In this document: positions 37,133 through 53,341 of the stretch, piece by piece
Layout: every line of letters begins with the position of its first letter
Numbering within the stretch: position 1 is the first letter of the stretch
From: Megamerina dolium
Lineage: Eukaryota > Arthropoda > Insecta > Diptera > Megamerinidae
NCBI GenBank assembly: GCA_963854835.1
Contig: OY978525.1
Location: forward strand, 48,334,196-48,398,195
Length of the DNA stretch: 64,000 nucleotides
Direction: 5' to 3'
Notes under the pieces: generated by a model
What the model was told of the DNA's origin: nothing
Database searches by the model: none
What the model saw: the letters and a program-made list of their open reading frames with translations, nothing else
Position numbers and translations under genes: made by a program

Positions 37133-37136
<4 letters not shown>
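36293..37136 (+). repeat. 3' LTR of the tandem gypsy array (844 bp)
   Basis: Copy of 31349-32192; ends CCGACA and is followed at once by TATATA. Confidence 0.88.

Positions 37137-37166
<30 letters not shown>
37137..37166. repeat. (TA)n, 30 bp, between LTR and pogo
   Basis: Pure TA run left between two independent insertions. Confidence 0.95.
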
Positions 37167-39495
<2,329 letters not shown>

Positions 39496-39529
39496 AAAAA
39501 AAAAAAAATAAAACCAAATCAAATATTCA

Positions 39530-40157
<628 letters not shown>

Positions 40158-40160
<3 letters not shown>

Positions 40161-41640
40161 TGTCTCTCAATTCGTTAACACATTCGTGCGTAACTATCAT
40201 TAAATACTGAAATAAGTTCATTACGATTAAGTACATCGTACTTTCAACGTGTAATCACACTAAAACTCTACCTTCGCTGCTACCGTAATTATACGAATTA
40301 CGTGAAGTTTTCAACGATTTTCACGGCTTCTTGCTTGTAGTGAATTTTTTTTTGTCAGAGCAATTTTCCGATTGCTTCCACATACTATTTGGAGCTGTAA
40401 CTCGACGAATTATTCGAATTCGTATTTTAATATCGTTTTTCTTCAGTATACTGATTAAACTCTACGACTTATCAGTAAGATGGCGGACGTTAAACGTTTT
40501 GACGCTGCCGCTGAGAATATAGAGGGAGCTGGAAATATTTTTCAGCTTCGTTCGACGTCCAGAAGAAGGAAGGCAGCATGGAGCGACCTGAAATCGGCAT
40601 ACCTCTACATTATCTCGCAGGAAGCTGAAGCGACTGACTTAGCACAAATTAAAACAAATACAAAGATTGTAAAATCTATTACGTTCGCTGCCTGGCAAAC
40701 ATTAACTCGCATCTTCACGACTTGACCGTGATCATGTCATCTCCCGTTGTTGCGGATGCGCCTACGGAGAGTTCCTCTGACCAATGTTTGCAATTTCCAG
40801 CTATTCAACTGCCACCATGCGATACAGCATGCTTCCGTGGAGATTATGTGTCATGGCCCAGTTTTCGGGATATGTTTACGGCATTATACCGGAACAGTCA
40901 ACGGTTATCGCCCGTGGAGAAATTATACCACCTCCTCTAAAAGACTCAAGGAGAGGCTCATGATATTATTAAGTCAACTCCGTTGACTAATGATGGATTC
41001 ACAATTGCGTGGCATAATTTAGAAGAAAGGTACGAGAGCAAGCGAAATCTCATCAACATTCATCTAAAATCTCTCTTCAATCTGCAATCAGTCGTGCAAG
41101 AAACGAGTACGACCATGAAACGCTTATAGCGAACAATAAACGACTACATAACGAACTTGCAGTTGCTAAATATCCTATGTTTGTGGGAGCAAACGATTAA
41201 AGACAAACGGGAAATTCCGTCGTCAAACGCATTTTTAACCGAACGTTTTCAGACCTTGGAGTCGGTCTTGGACATTCGAAGTGGTTCTCGTCAACCCAGC
41301 CAGCCATAGAAACGGCAACTCGGCAACCCGTTCGATTCGATGCTCCCAGGCGTCCAGATAACCCTCCACTGAATTCACAGAATATCCACACGTACCACGT
41401 GAACGTCGCCAAAAGAAATTGCCCGTTGTGTTAGAAGATACACCCTTTCGCATCTGCCCAGATTTTTTGAAACTTTCAGTGAGTGGGCAAAATACAGTTT
41501 CAGGAACCCACAATAATCCACCGAAAAATGGTTCGGTGTTACTCGGAACGGCTTTAGTGCACATAAGACATCAGAATACTACATATACTGCTGGTGCCTT
41601 AATTGACTCTGGATCTACGGCAACATTCATATCCAGAACG
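40158..41640 (+). mobile_element. BEL/Pao LTR retrotransposon remnant
   Basis: Leader or LTR-like sequence (40158-40479), then a broken gag and a protease fragment. Everything after the protease is missing, cut off where the next element's LTR begins near 41640. Confidence 0.72.
40480..41640 (+). pseudogene. BEL/Pao gag and protease, broken
   Basis: The ATG at 40480 begins MADVKRFDAAAENIEGAGNI. The frame shifts at about 40720 to VIMSSPVVADAPTESSSDQ, then IQLPPCDTACFRGDYVSWPS and FRDMFTALY, the hallmark DUF1759-type Gag block of BEL/Pao. A third frame holds TQGEAHDIIKSTPLTNDGF and ERYESKRNLIN, with a TAG near 41128. The zinc-knuckle region is deleted. A protease fragment, LLGTALVHIRHQNTTYTAGA followed by LIDSGSTATFIS (DSG active site), lies at 41538-41632. 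At least three lesions. Confidence 0.78.
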
Positions 41641-41976
41641 ACAACAACCACACCCATCACCACTACAACACATCGGAGCGACCAAGGCAAGAGTCCACCG
41701 GCATCTCTCAACTCTACATTATCCTTTTTTATTTATAGATATTATTATTATTAGTAATTATATTATTACAATTTTAGGTAATTTTATAAAATGTTTATAC
41801 TGATGCCACTGCTGCCGCTGTGTCAATGCTGATGATCCTAAATGTAATGTCGCTTGCTTCACAAAATATTTTCGTCCTCTCATCTGTTCGTTTCACACTC
41901 TTTCGTACCGTATGACTGATAGGAGCAATTATTTTGTAAAGCGAACATAACCTTTACGAAAGTCGCGGTTGACACA
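41640..41976 (-). repeat. 3' LTR of the CsRn1-like element
   Basis: Bounded at the right by the polypurine tract. The left limit, against the BEL remnant, is approximate. Confidence 0.5.
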
Positions 41977-42184
41977 TTACTCCCCCTGTATACAAAAGCT
42001 GTCTTCCAAGAAGTTGACTTCTTTATTACTTCCAGTAGATTTTGTCATTGTAGCTTGAAGTGAATTAGACTGGGTAGGATGCATATTAATCGATGGATTG
42101 AGGGTGTCGGTGTTGACTTTCGTTAGACGACCATGTACCGTCACAGTATAATACTTCGGATTACGATAAATGATCGGGTACGGT

Positions 42185-43428
42185 TCATCGTATGGATGTG
42201 TGAGTGATGGTGCTGAGATTGATTAATGAAAGCACTAGGCGCGCAATGATGAGCTTATCGGTGGGATGTAGCGTTCGCATTGCTAAGCAACATTGTGATA
42301 TTGTGAATTCGTTTTGTGTTTCTGGACTATTACTGTAATGGAAGAATTCACCTGGTAAATCAAGGAGGATAACGGGCACATGATGAACCCATCTTTTTGT
42401 ATAGTGACATAGAATTGCCGCCTTAACGTTCTGTGCCATCTCTCGATGATCCCGTTAGATTGTGGATGAGTTGCACCAATCATTATTAGCCCGACAAAAA
42501 TGGCAGATTCAAATTGTCTACCACGGTCTGCTTCGGGCCATCGTGTGTAACGGTCTATTATAGTTAAGCAATATCGCAACGGGATATATATGGGACTACG
42601 ATATCGATATTGATATGAGCAAAACGGTCTTGAGGTGGTTCGAACTTTCCTGGAAGTGATTTGGTGTAGCGCGAGACTTTTCAGCGTTGACAGGCCTTAC
42701 AGTTATGACCAAACGACGCGAATCTTTTTTAATGCCGCGCTAAAGAAATCTGGTAGTTATTAGCTTGATCGTAGCAGGTGTACGAGGATGCGACAAAGTA
42801 TGCATGCTGGTTAAGATGTGGTTTTCAAAGGCTTTTGGAATATAAGGACGTACGTGATATGTAGACGTATCGCATATAAGAAGTAAATCATTACCTGGAA
42901 TTGTAAACGTCTTAAATGAAAGTGATGTTTGAGTACCTGACACATTTTGAAGTTGACGCATCATCGTCTTTCTGAGCTGCGGCAATTTTTTGGTTACTAA
43001 TACCATGATCTAGCGTTTGAATACCAGAGAGAAAATCAGCTGTTATATTGGCCTCGCCCGGGGTATGACGAATGTCAGTTGTAAACTGTCCAGCGAAATC
43101 TAGTCTGTCCAGTTTTTGCCGAAAAGCGTAGACTAGGGGGCGATGATCGGAGATCGTAAATTCTACATAATTTACGGCCTTTAATCATATACCGAAAGTG
43201 AGATACACCTTGGCATATCGCTGCCAACTCACGGTCGTAAGTGCTGTAATTACGCTGGGCACTTGAGACCTTCTTTGAGTAAAAACCTAATGGTTGAAGA
43301 ACATCATCTAAGTTTTGATGCAACGCTGCGCCAACGGCAGTACCTGAAGCGTCGATATATAGCACTAATTCCGTATCAGGTGATGGGTGTGCTAATAATG
43401 TTGAGTGGGGGTTGAATGATACCAACAT
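42185..43428 (-). pseudogene. gypsy RNase H and integrase fragments
   Basis: RNase H is seen as LVLYIDASGTAVGAALHQ and YSTYDRELAAICQGVSHFRY (43428-43180). Next come an integrase finger region with HILTSMHTLSHP (about 42810) and an integrase core piece with CLTIIDRYTRWPEA (42579 downwards), then GATHPQSNGIIERWHRTL with the catalytic Glu. The stretch between PEA and GRQFESA lacks the second Asp, so the core is internally deleted. Several frameshifts. Confidence 0.72.
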
Positions 43429-43479
43429 TCCGTTGATACTGTATTTCTATTTCGACTTTGACTATCATTTGTCGCAATA

Positions 43480-43920
43480 TCTCGACTGTATGAACGATAA
43501 TCGCTGTGTGCCTACGACTACGATAATTAGAACTAGTGGTAATTCGTTCAAACTTCTTGCCAAGTTCAATAATAGCAGCACGCAATTCATTTACATCATT
43601 ATAATTATCTGCGATTACTATATGTATGTAATGTAATTTTCGTGAATTCAGTAGCAGCGCCTAGTGTTGCTGCTATAACTGGTTGCATGACATCTGGCGA
43701 ACGCTTAATCCATAAGCCCATTAACGTTGCTTCTCCTAAAGTAGTACCTGCTACACGCATCATTTCGTGGTATAGTTCTGACGGCTTTTTTTCGGCATCT
43801 CAGAAAGGAGTCTATTCAAACGGCGTTGCTCACTATCAGCAAAATGCTCTATGATTTTTGTACGAACGTAGTCGTACCTATCATTCTTCGGTAGTGTTGA
43901 TATAACATCAGACAGTTGCG
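43480..43920 (-). pseudogene. CsRn1-like gag fragment
   Basis: Read across frames on the minus strand: LISQLSDVISTLPKNDRYDY, SEQRRLNRLLSE and a PSELYHEMMRVAG / LGEATLMGLWIKRSPDVMQ block. These match the conserved Gag core (YDxxK...SE..RL..LL...LGDRKPS..L..M) of CsRn1-type elements. The N-terminal part is cut by the LINE that begins at 43921. Confidence 0.68.
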
Positions 43921-46900
43921 AAATAAGATTAGATTAGATTGCTAAGGGCTGGACAATTACTGTCTATGGCACTGCGCCCGACTCGAGCTATTATGCCATA
44001 CCAAGCTTAATATTGGAAGAGATTATATCCTCCTATTTTCTCAAAGAAAATTTTGATTTTTGTGAGTTCAAGTTCAGATAGATTAGTAGTCTGTAATAGT
44101 TCCTTCCCCAGTGTTTGTTTTCTCACCGGATAAGGGCTGGACATTCTGTGATTAGGTGTATGGATGTCTCATCGTCCTCCATACAGAATCTGCATATTTC
44201 GCTGTCTATCAATTTCAGACGGGTTTTATGTTTGTTTAGTAGACAGTGTTCACTGATTATACCTGTCATAAGTTTTAGTTCTGCTTTACTCAAACTCAAT
44301 AGGTTTTTTGTGTTTTTCAACTAATAATTCGGAATATTAGATTCCATACCAATAGCTTTTGACCAACTTGCGTTAGCTTTGATCATATATTCTTGTTTTT
44401 TTTTTTGCAGTAAGCTTTGCTGCGTATCCGCAGTGTGCTGGAATCCAGAGTACTATCACTTGATTCCCGACTGATAGTTGTTGGAGAAGATTAGCTGTCT
44501 CCCAAACTAACCTAGAAATAAATGCTTTTACTGCAGCCTGACTGTCCGACATTGCAATTATTCTTTTCCTATAGGGACGAAGGTTATGAATTTCCCTGGT
44601 ACATTGATTAATAGCAAAGATCTCCGCTTGAAATACGGTTGCTAAGCTACTAAGAGATTGATATTCGGGTAATGGGACAATAAATTCCAGCTCCTGCGCC
44701 TTCTTCAGTCTTGGATCCATCAGTGTACCAGACAACGGGGTCATGAGTAACACTGATTTTTGAGTCTTCCCAGTTTATCCTGTTTGGGATATCAGTTTTG
44801 TATCTCTTGTTAAAGATATGTCGCGGAGGCATTGAGTCAAGGGGCATCCAGAAGCACCCGTCTCGCCTCCTATCTTTAGCAATGGAACGGTGACCATTTG
44901 CATGCGGATCCTGTGGCATGAACCCGATATGCATCAGTTTGTGTATACTAATGATCGCATTCATTTGTACGGTTAAATCCAGTAGCAGCATACCCAAAAT
45001 TACATTTAGGGCTGCCGTTGAAGTCGTGCGTAGAAAATCAGTGATGCAGGAGTCATTAACTCTTTGCAATTGTTTCAGTCTATTCGCCGTAATTTTTTTC
45101 CACCACACTATCGCTCTATATGTGATGGTAGGAAGAATAACCAGGGTATAGATTTTTTGAAGCCATATCGGCTTCATTCCCCAGTTTTTGCCACAGATTC
45201 GTTTAGAGATCCAGAGAGCGTTAACCGCCTTCTGAATAGTATGATTAATATGAGGTTTACAGTTCAATTTGCTGTCTAGAGTTACCCCAAGATATTTTTT
45301 TGCGAAGCCTATTCCTTTGCCAAAGTCCGTAATTGGTCTCAGGTCATACTTCCTTTTAAGAGTAAAAGGTACAATTGTTGTCTTATCAGGGTTTACCAAT
45401 AAACTCTGATTGATACACCAGTTTTCTACAATCCTTATTGCATTTTGTAGTAGGTCAGAGACGGTCTGCCTGTCTTTGCCTCTAACCGCAATAACTAGAT
45501 CATCAGCATAGGCAGTTACATCATAACCTTGCTCCGTGAGGATGCGGATTAATCCGTTTATGACCATGGACCAGAGTAGAGGAGACAGTGCGCCTCCTTC
45601 AGGACACTCTGGAATTGTCCTAGCCAGTATTCTGAATCCATTTAAGTCGGATTCTATTAGACTACTTCTAAGAATCATGGAAATCTATCTTTTAAGCATA
45701 CTTGGTACTTGAAATACCTCTAAAGCTGATCCTATAGCTTCATAGGTGGTGTTTTTGAAAGCTCCCTCTATGTCAAGGAAACCTACCAAACATATTTCCT
45801 TCCCATCGGGGGATCCCTCGATTTTGGTGACCAGGGCAGATATGGCTGTTTCTGTAGATCTACCATTCCGGTATGTATGTTTGTATATGATTAAGGGATT
45901 TCGGATAAGGATTTACTCTCTGAGATATCTCTCTATAACCTTTTCCATACCTTTAAGTATACACGACATCTGGCTTATTGGCCTGAAGGATTTTGGATCT
46001 TTTTTATTTGGTTTTCCGGCTTTGGGAGGTAGACGATATTTACTGTTCTGTTTTCGATAGGGTGGGCGACAGGTTGCCTAGTCCTCTGCAAAAGTGCCAA
46101 GAAGATTTTATATTTTCCCTCTGCCTTATATGAGGAGAACGTTCCTATCGTCCATTCTACAATCGAACGTTTACAGTTAAGATTGGATAATTTCCATTCT
46201 TCCCTATTGGGGCAGTAGGACTGCCAAATATTGTAATTGTTTTGGTTGGGGTCCTTGTCTATTATTTCTGACCCCGGAAAATGAACTTTAGTGAGTAGGG
46301 TTAAAGTATCCTGCGCAATGTTTGTGGTTAACCCCCTTTCGTCAGTTAAAGATCCAATTGCACGAGGTTTATGGATTGAGAGAATTTTTTGTAGCCTACA
46401 GTTTGAGTCTGCATCATTTATGTCCTCGCAGAAGTATTTGAAGGATTCTCTCTTCGCTTTTTTTATTTCCCTATTGTATTTGGTGAGAGTCTCATAGTAG
46501 GTCTGCCAGTCGTTTTTCCGTTGGGCTTTAATAAATAGCTTCCGTACTTCTTTTCTTAGCATGCTAAGATGGCTGTTCCACCAGGTGTCTGTCTTTTAAA
46601 GGTATTTGTCTTTACGGGACAGTTGTCTTCATAGGCGTTTGTTATAATCTCTTGTATTTTCCTGGAGATCCCTTCTAGTCTATTTATTGTGTCAACTCTA
46701 TTTATAGGTTATGTATTGATATCGTGCCTTAACTGTAACAATAACTGTTCCAGTTGGTCTGTCGTTTTGTCCTAAAGGTCACGTTAGTCAGTAATTTGTC
46801 ACCTAACCTAAACCTTATTTGCCTATGGTCAGAAAAAGAGGGCTCTTCGGATACTCGCCAGTTGTTGACAAGTGATTTCGAAAGAGAAGTGGTTAGGTAA

Positions 46901-47215
46901 GGATTAGCACCTCTTTCCTAGTTTTAATTATGAATGTTGGGCTATCTCCATCATTACAAATACTTAAGTCTAGTGAGAGTATTTAATTAAATAGTGACTC
47001 ACCTCTAGCGTTGGTGTCGTGCTTCCCCAGGTAATGTGATGGGCATTCACATCACATCCTAGGACCACATCTATACACTGCTGTCTGGCATAGGCTATCA
47101 GCTTCTCAGCTATATCCGTTGTACATTGAAGTACATCTCCAGGTAAATATGCTGATGCTGTTGAAGGAGAACCCTTGTCGTTCATTATAATGAATGTGCT
47201 GAAAAACAACTGTGC
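43921..47215 (-). mobile_element. I/LOA-like LINE with RNase H, inserted in the gypsy
   Basis: Minus-strand non-LTR retrotransposon, about 3.3 kb, 5'-truncated within the endonuclease. The 3' end has a short (TCTAA)n tail (43926-43940). Order on the minus strand: endonuclease, RT, RNase H, C-terminal CCHC. Confidence 0.8.
44123..47215 (-). pseudogene. LINE ORF2 (endonuclease, RT, RNase H), broken
   Basis: Endonuclease: VVLGCDVNAHHITWGST (about 47080-47030), with the rest in a shifted frame including WRVSEEPSFSDHR. RT: MLRKEVRKLFIKAQRKNDWQ from 46562, then GGALSPLLWSMVINGL and catalytic TAYADDLVIAVRG (about 45520-45480) in the 342-codon frame 44650-45678. RNase H: VVWYTDGSKTEEGAGAGIYC and MSDSQAAVKAF, ending in IPAHCGY. 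C-terminal knuckle CRFCMEDDETSIHLITEC is near 44180. At least four frame changes separate these pieces. RNase H downstream of RT excludes jockey and RTE and favours the I/LOA/R1 group. Confidence 0.8.
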
Positions 47216-47251
47216 CGAAAATAACTTGTCCTTGTTTTGGTTGTTTAAGCG

Positions 47252-47267
47252 CACGTCGGGGTCACCA
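47252..47267 (-). other. Primer-binding site, tRNA-Trp type
   Basis: 16-bp match to the complement of the tRNA-Trp 3' end. It defines the 5' side of the minus-strand CsRn1-like element. Confidence 0.7.
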
Positions 47268-47340
47268 GTTTTGTAGTTATGTATTACTTTAATTATGCTT
47301 TTTTATTTATTGATATTATTATTATTATTATTAATTATAT

Positions 47341-47715
47341 TGTAACGTGCATCGATGGTTGATTATTCATCACTAATTGTGAATGGCACGAATAATGGCA
47401 GGATAATAGGCGATAACCAGAACAAGCCAACGAGAAAGAAGATTCTGGAGTGTTGCCACAGAGTATACACAGGACTAGTTAACAAATGAATTAATTCAAT
47501 TCCAAAAGGCAACATAACACCATCAAGTGATCGAGGCAACATTACATGATAGTACATTAAATTAAAGAGCGATTGCAAATAGAAGAATCGATTAAATAAA
47601 TTGTGTTGCACATAGTTAATACAAAATACGTGTTGCAGTTATTATTGACAGAATCCAGTGATCGAACAGGATTGATTCGAGTAGAATTAAAAGTTCACAA
47701 AATAAAGACGTAACA
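47341..47715. repeat. Possible solo LTR, 375 bp
   Basis: Starts TGTAACGTGC and ends AATAAAGACGTAACA, i.e. TG...CA bounded with an AATAAA near the end. It interrupts the 5' LTR region of the CsRn1-like element. I see no exact target-site duplication, so the call is tentative. Confidence 0.35.
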
Positions 47716-49428
<1,713 letters not shown>

Positions 49429-50508
49429 ACATATGGAAGAAGAGCATATGATGAATACTTAAAATTATGAGTGTCACAGAAAAAAAAAGTTTTCTCCCGA
49501 TCTTGATATTAGGCTTAACGTTTCGAAATAAATAAAACAGTCCTGATTTTTACCACTTCTTATAAAAAATTCACTTTCAAAATAATAATTTTTTTTGAAT
49601 CGCAAAAATTCTACAAAATATTAATTTTGACCAGCCATAACTCTGCAAGTTTTAGCTCAATCCCACATGTATGTGGGTAAAAGCGCATTCTAATTGATTT
49701 TCGAACGAGGTACGATTCGTGTTGACTGCACCTAACAGTTTAGTAAAAAAAAAATTTTGAAATTACCGTTATCACAAAAACCTAACCGGCTGGTTTTCCA
49801 TACATGAGCATCGTGGCTGCTGCCTAGACATCCAATAGAACCATCAAGAAAGCGAAACTTACGAGCGAGCTATACTTATGGACAAATTATAAAAAAAATG
49901 CATAAAATGGTTGAATATCTTAAGGGACATATTTGATTTTTAATTGGTGGGAACTTTTACGTTCTTCGTATAAAGATTTTTCCTGAGAATACCCCTAATG
50001 AAATATTCCGGTGAATAATTTGCTAGAAGATTTTAACGCACTAGCGACCTCCCAAATGCCATGTTATTCAGATTATTCAAGAACGCTATCAAAACGACAA
50101 TTTCGTGAGAGATCTAACGGGTTAAAATGTTCCTCAAAATTATTCCCCGTAAAATTTTACTCCATGTGTCAAAGCTACCTATTTCGGTCCGATATGAATT
50201 TTAACCATTTTTTCATCACCATCATTTCTCACCGACAAATACTGGGTCACTGATATTTATTGAATTTATTTGAATTTTTATTTTACTCTCATCGCAAGCC
50301 TTTACTGGGAAAGCACGTTCATATTTGTGGATTTCATTTAAGCAATGCTCAAGTACAGATTGTAAAATAAATTCAAAAAAGATTTCAAATCGTTCTATAC
50401 TAATATTAAAAAATATATGTATTGTATATAAGTAATTGAAATATATATTGTAATCCAACCCGTGTACCATATTTTAGGTTTTATATATTCTACTCTTTAT
50501 TATTTCAG
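49429..50508. other. 3' end of the 48-kb intron
   Basis: AT-rich noncoding sequence ending in a TTTATTATTTCAG acceptor at 50496-50508. No other exon or element recognised. Confidence 0.5.
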
Positions 50509-53186
50509 GAATTGCGTCTATCAGTTTAAAAATCCGTACAACGATCATTTGCTTCCACATATATATGGTTCAAAAGTATGGAAAGAAAATTGGCATGTTG
50601 GCTTATATGAAGGCATGGATGACCTCTCAGACGATGAGTCTTCGGAAAACTTCTCTAAATCGTCATTGTCAATTAATGATGACAATTCGTCAACGGAAAA
50701 CAGCACTAATCTTTCTAAATGGAATTCAAGTATATCCATTCTTAATAACAAATATTTGGCAAAAGTGGAACCGAGTACTGAACTAGAGCGTACTCGTTCT
50801 TTAACGCATTCTTTATTATTGAAAAGGGAGGAATTAGATGAATATGCAGAAAGAGTTAATGTGTTTGCAAAAACCCTATTCGTTGACAAAGTTGAGGTAC
50901 AGGAAGGGATAGACGTATTGACAGATGACTCGGATTCTACCATAAAGAAAACTAAAAAACCTACTGAAAAGTCGCCTTCCATAATTACAACTGGTCGTAC
51001 TTCTGATAGTAAAAAAATTGTCAACCTTTTTATCAGTGATGGGTGCAGTGCTGATGAAGAAATGTTAAAACAACCACTACCTCAGGAAAACATAGGTTCC
51101 ATTTTTATGGAAAAATCATCAGCGGTCCCATCAAAACACACTTTAAATCTGTTAAACGGTTCCGATTTTATACCTCCCGCAATCTATGGTTCACCCATAA
51201 TAATTAGGAAAGATAATGAACTTACAGAAAAATGTAAAACGAACATAACTCTTTTCGATGATGAGGATGATGATGTCGACTTCTTTACTACATTTGGAGT
51301 GGAGAGCAAAAATCTACCAAGGAAATCAAGAAAAACATTAATTTTTCTCGATAATGGTACGGTCAGTTCGTCTGAAGTGAAACCATGTGCCAGAAAAGAT
51401 ATAATATACTTTGAAGAACATAAAACTGTAAATTCCCAATCTGCAATTGATTTAGTCAATGAAAAAATGGCGAAAGTTGAAAAAAAAGATACTTCTATAG
51501 AACACAAGCTCTTAGAAAATGAATTGTTAACAAATGATGTAAGGTGCAGTTTATTAAAAAATAATCAAAAAATTAGTTATGTAGAAAAAACCAATGCTAG
51601 TGCGGAAGAGAGTTTAATATTTCAATCATCATATATATCACCTAAATATAAACAAATTATATCGTCACCAAATGAAAAAAGCATATCAATAATAGATGCC
51701 GCAGATACACGGGATATTGATACCATCGGCGATAAAATTACTGAATTTTCCAAAGAAATTATGTCGGATTACTCGCAGCCCAACGAATCGATTGAGCCTA
51801 CAACAACTCGTAGCAATTATATAGGTTTATTTCTCGAAGAACCTCCTGATGATGATGATTTCTTTCAAGCACTCGGAAACACTAAACACTCAGCATCAAA
51901 AAGTGTGCTTGATGTGGATCATGCAGTCTTTGAGCCCACACTACAATTCAAGAAAGATATATCATCTAATAGTGATTACAGTGGATTTAATTTATTGAAT
52001 GAAATTCCACCTGATGATAACGAACTTAGGCAAGACAATTATAATAATAATACTAATTTTCAGAACTTCAGTACTATCATAAATAAATCCCATATCTTTT
52101 ACAGTGATGACTTTAGTGAAATAAATGACGTTACAAGGCAAATAAATCTATGTAAGGCTGCAGTAAACTCTTCATATAATAATGAACCACCATCAGGTAT
52201 GATAACCAAAAACACAAGATCAGGAGATAATACATTCGACCAAGGATTAACTCAAAATCAGTTGAAGAAAAATCTAGTAGGAGGCCGGATTGAGGCGTTT
52301 TCAAAGTTCAATGATTCTAAAGTTATTATTAATGGGCAGGCTTCACTCCCACGTATTGAAGAAAACCGAATCGACAAAAGTTTAGCTGGTTTTGAAAGAT
52401 CAATAAGAAATGCAAGTATTTCTAATACATCTACTAATGAAATAGTGCCAAATATTTTGAGTTTCGATATGCTGAAAAGTATTTGTAAGGATCGTGTGCG
52501 TGCGCCAATGAATCGTAGACCCTCTACTCGAAGAGCGCGCCAAGAAAATTATCGACAATCTCTAATATCCGAGGAGTTAGATGTACAGTCAATTGATAAG
52601 GAAACAAACGATAATGAATCTAGCGTAACTGAAATTACATATTTTGGTGAATCTTCAATATTAGGACTTCAAACTGGAATGAACAGAACTCTTCCGAAAG
52701 AACTTTTGCGAAATAATCGTTCACAGACCGATTTTAGAATCAAATCTTTTTCACAAAGCAGAGCATCTGTGGAGCTGATAAAGGAGAAAAACAATTTATG
52801 TAACGATGTTGCGAAAGAATATATGATTTCTAATCTAGATGGAACTCTTAAGGATTACGATATTTTAGTTACAGAATCGCTAATAAAAGGAGAAACTACT
52901 GCGAAGGAAAATTCAGAAAGATCAATGATTACCGAGGACCAATCAGATTCTAACGATTTATCTAGTAATCACGCCAAATTTCAAAACACAAGTCTCATTA
53001 AAAATGGTGGGAGGTCAATTTTTGAAAGTGACGAAGACAGTGACGATTTCATCTGTACCTTCAGAAAATCGAAAAAAAAAGAGGAATGCACAAAAATATC
53101 AGTAGTTGAAAAAGTAAATTACAGCATTTTCAGTGACATTGGAAATGATAATGAAGATGATATATTTGGCAATAAAACAACTTCAG
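50509..53186 (+). CDS. FAM21: FAM21/WASHC2-like, large exon 4
   Basis: Acceptor AG at 50507-50508. The first base completes the codon split after exon 3 (phase 2). Open for 892 further codons to a GTATGT donor at 53187, leaving one base of the next codon. It opens with HLLPHIYGSKVWKENWHVGL, the P-x-(L/H)IGSK...VGL block that follows the N-terminal head in FAM21. The rest is a disordered acidic tail with LFa-like motifs (Leu/Ile-Phe, acidic run, Phe/Leu-Phe): LFDDEDDDVDFFTTFG (about 51250), LFLEEPPDDDDFFQALG (51828), LLNEIPPDDNE (51991), IFESDEDSDDFICTF (53018) and IFSDIGNDNEDDIFG (53126). In the family these bind retromer VPS35. A basic RRPSTRRARQ patch lies near 52520. The stop codon and C-terminus are outside the window. 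Confidence 0.78.
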
Positions 53187-53215
53187 GTATGTTCAGGGTA
53201 TATATACATTTTATA

Positions 53216-53340
<125 letters not shown>

Positions 53341-53341
53341 A

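Larger units (their letters stand above)
27234..37136 (+). mobile_element. Tandem Ty3/gypsy element: (LTR)-internal-LTR-internal-LTR
   Basis: Two internal regions of 4,100 bp (27249-31348 and 32193-36292) are separated and closed by 844-bp LTRs (31349-32192 and 36293-37136). The repeat offset is exactly 4,944. The first LTR is in the gap except its last 15 bp. The LTR starts TGTCAAGG and ends CCGACA. The right boundary is proven by the abrupt change to (TA)n at 37137. The two units differ at one base that I noticed (29228 T, 34172 G). Such arrays arise by LTR-LTR recombination or by assembly collapse and expansion. Confidence 0.88.
41640..47340 (-). mobile_element. CsRn1-like Ty3/gypsy element, deleted and split by a LINE
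   Basis: Minus-strand element. The primer-binding site TGGTGACCCCGACGTG (complement of 47252-47267) matches a tRNA-Trp 3' end, the primer of the CsRn1/Kabuki lineage. Gag and pol pieces follow, then a polypurine tract (ACAGGGGGAGTAA, 41977-41989) and a 3' LTR starting TGTGTCAACC at 41976. Both LTR regions share a TTTTTTATTTAT...ATTATTATT stretch (41708-41750 and 47300-47340). Most of protease and RT is deleted, and an I/LOA-like LINE sits inside the gag region. Confidence 0.7.
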
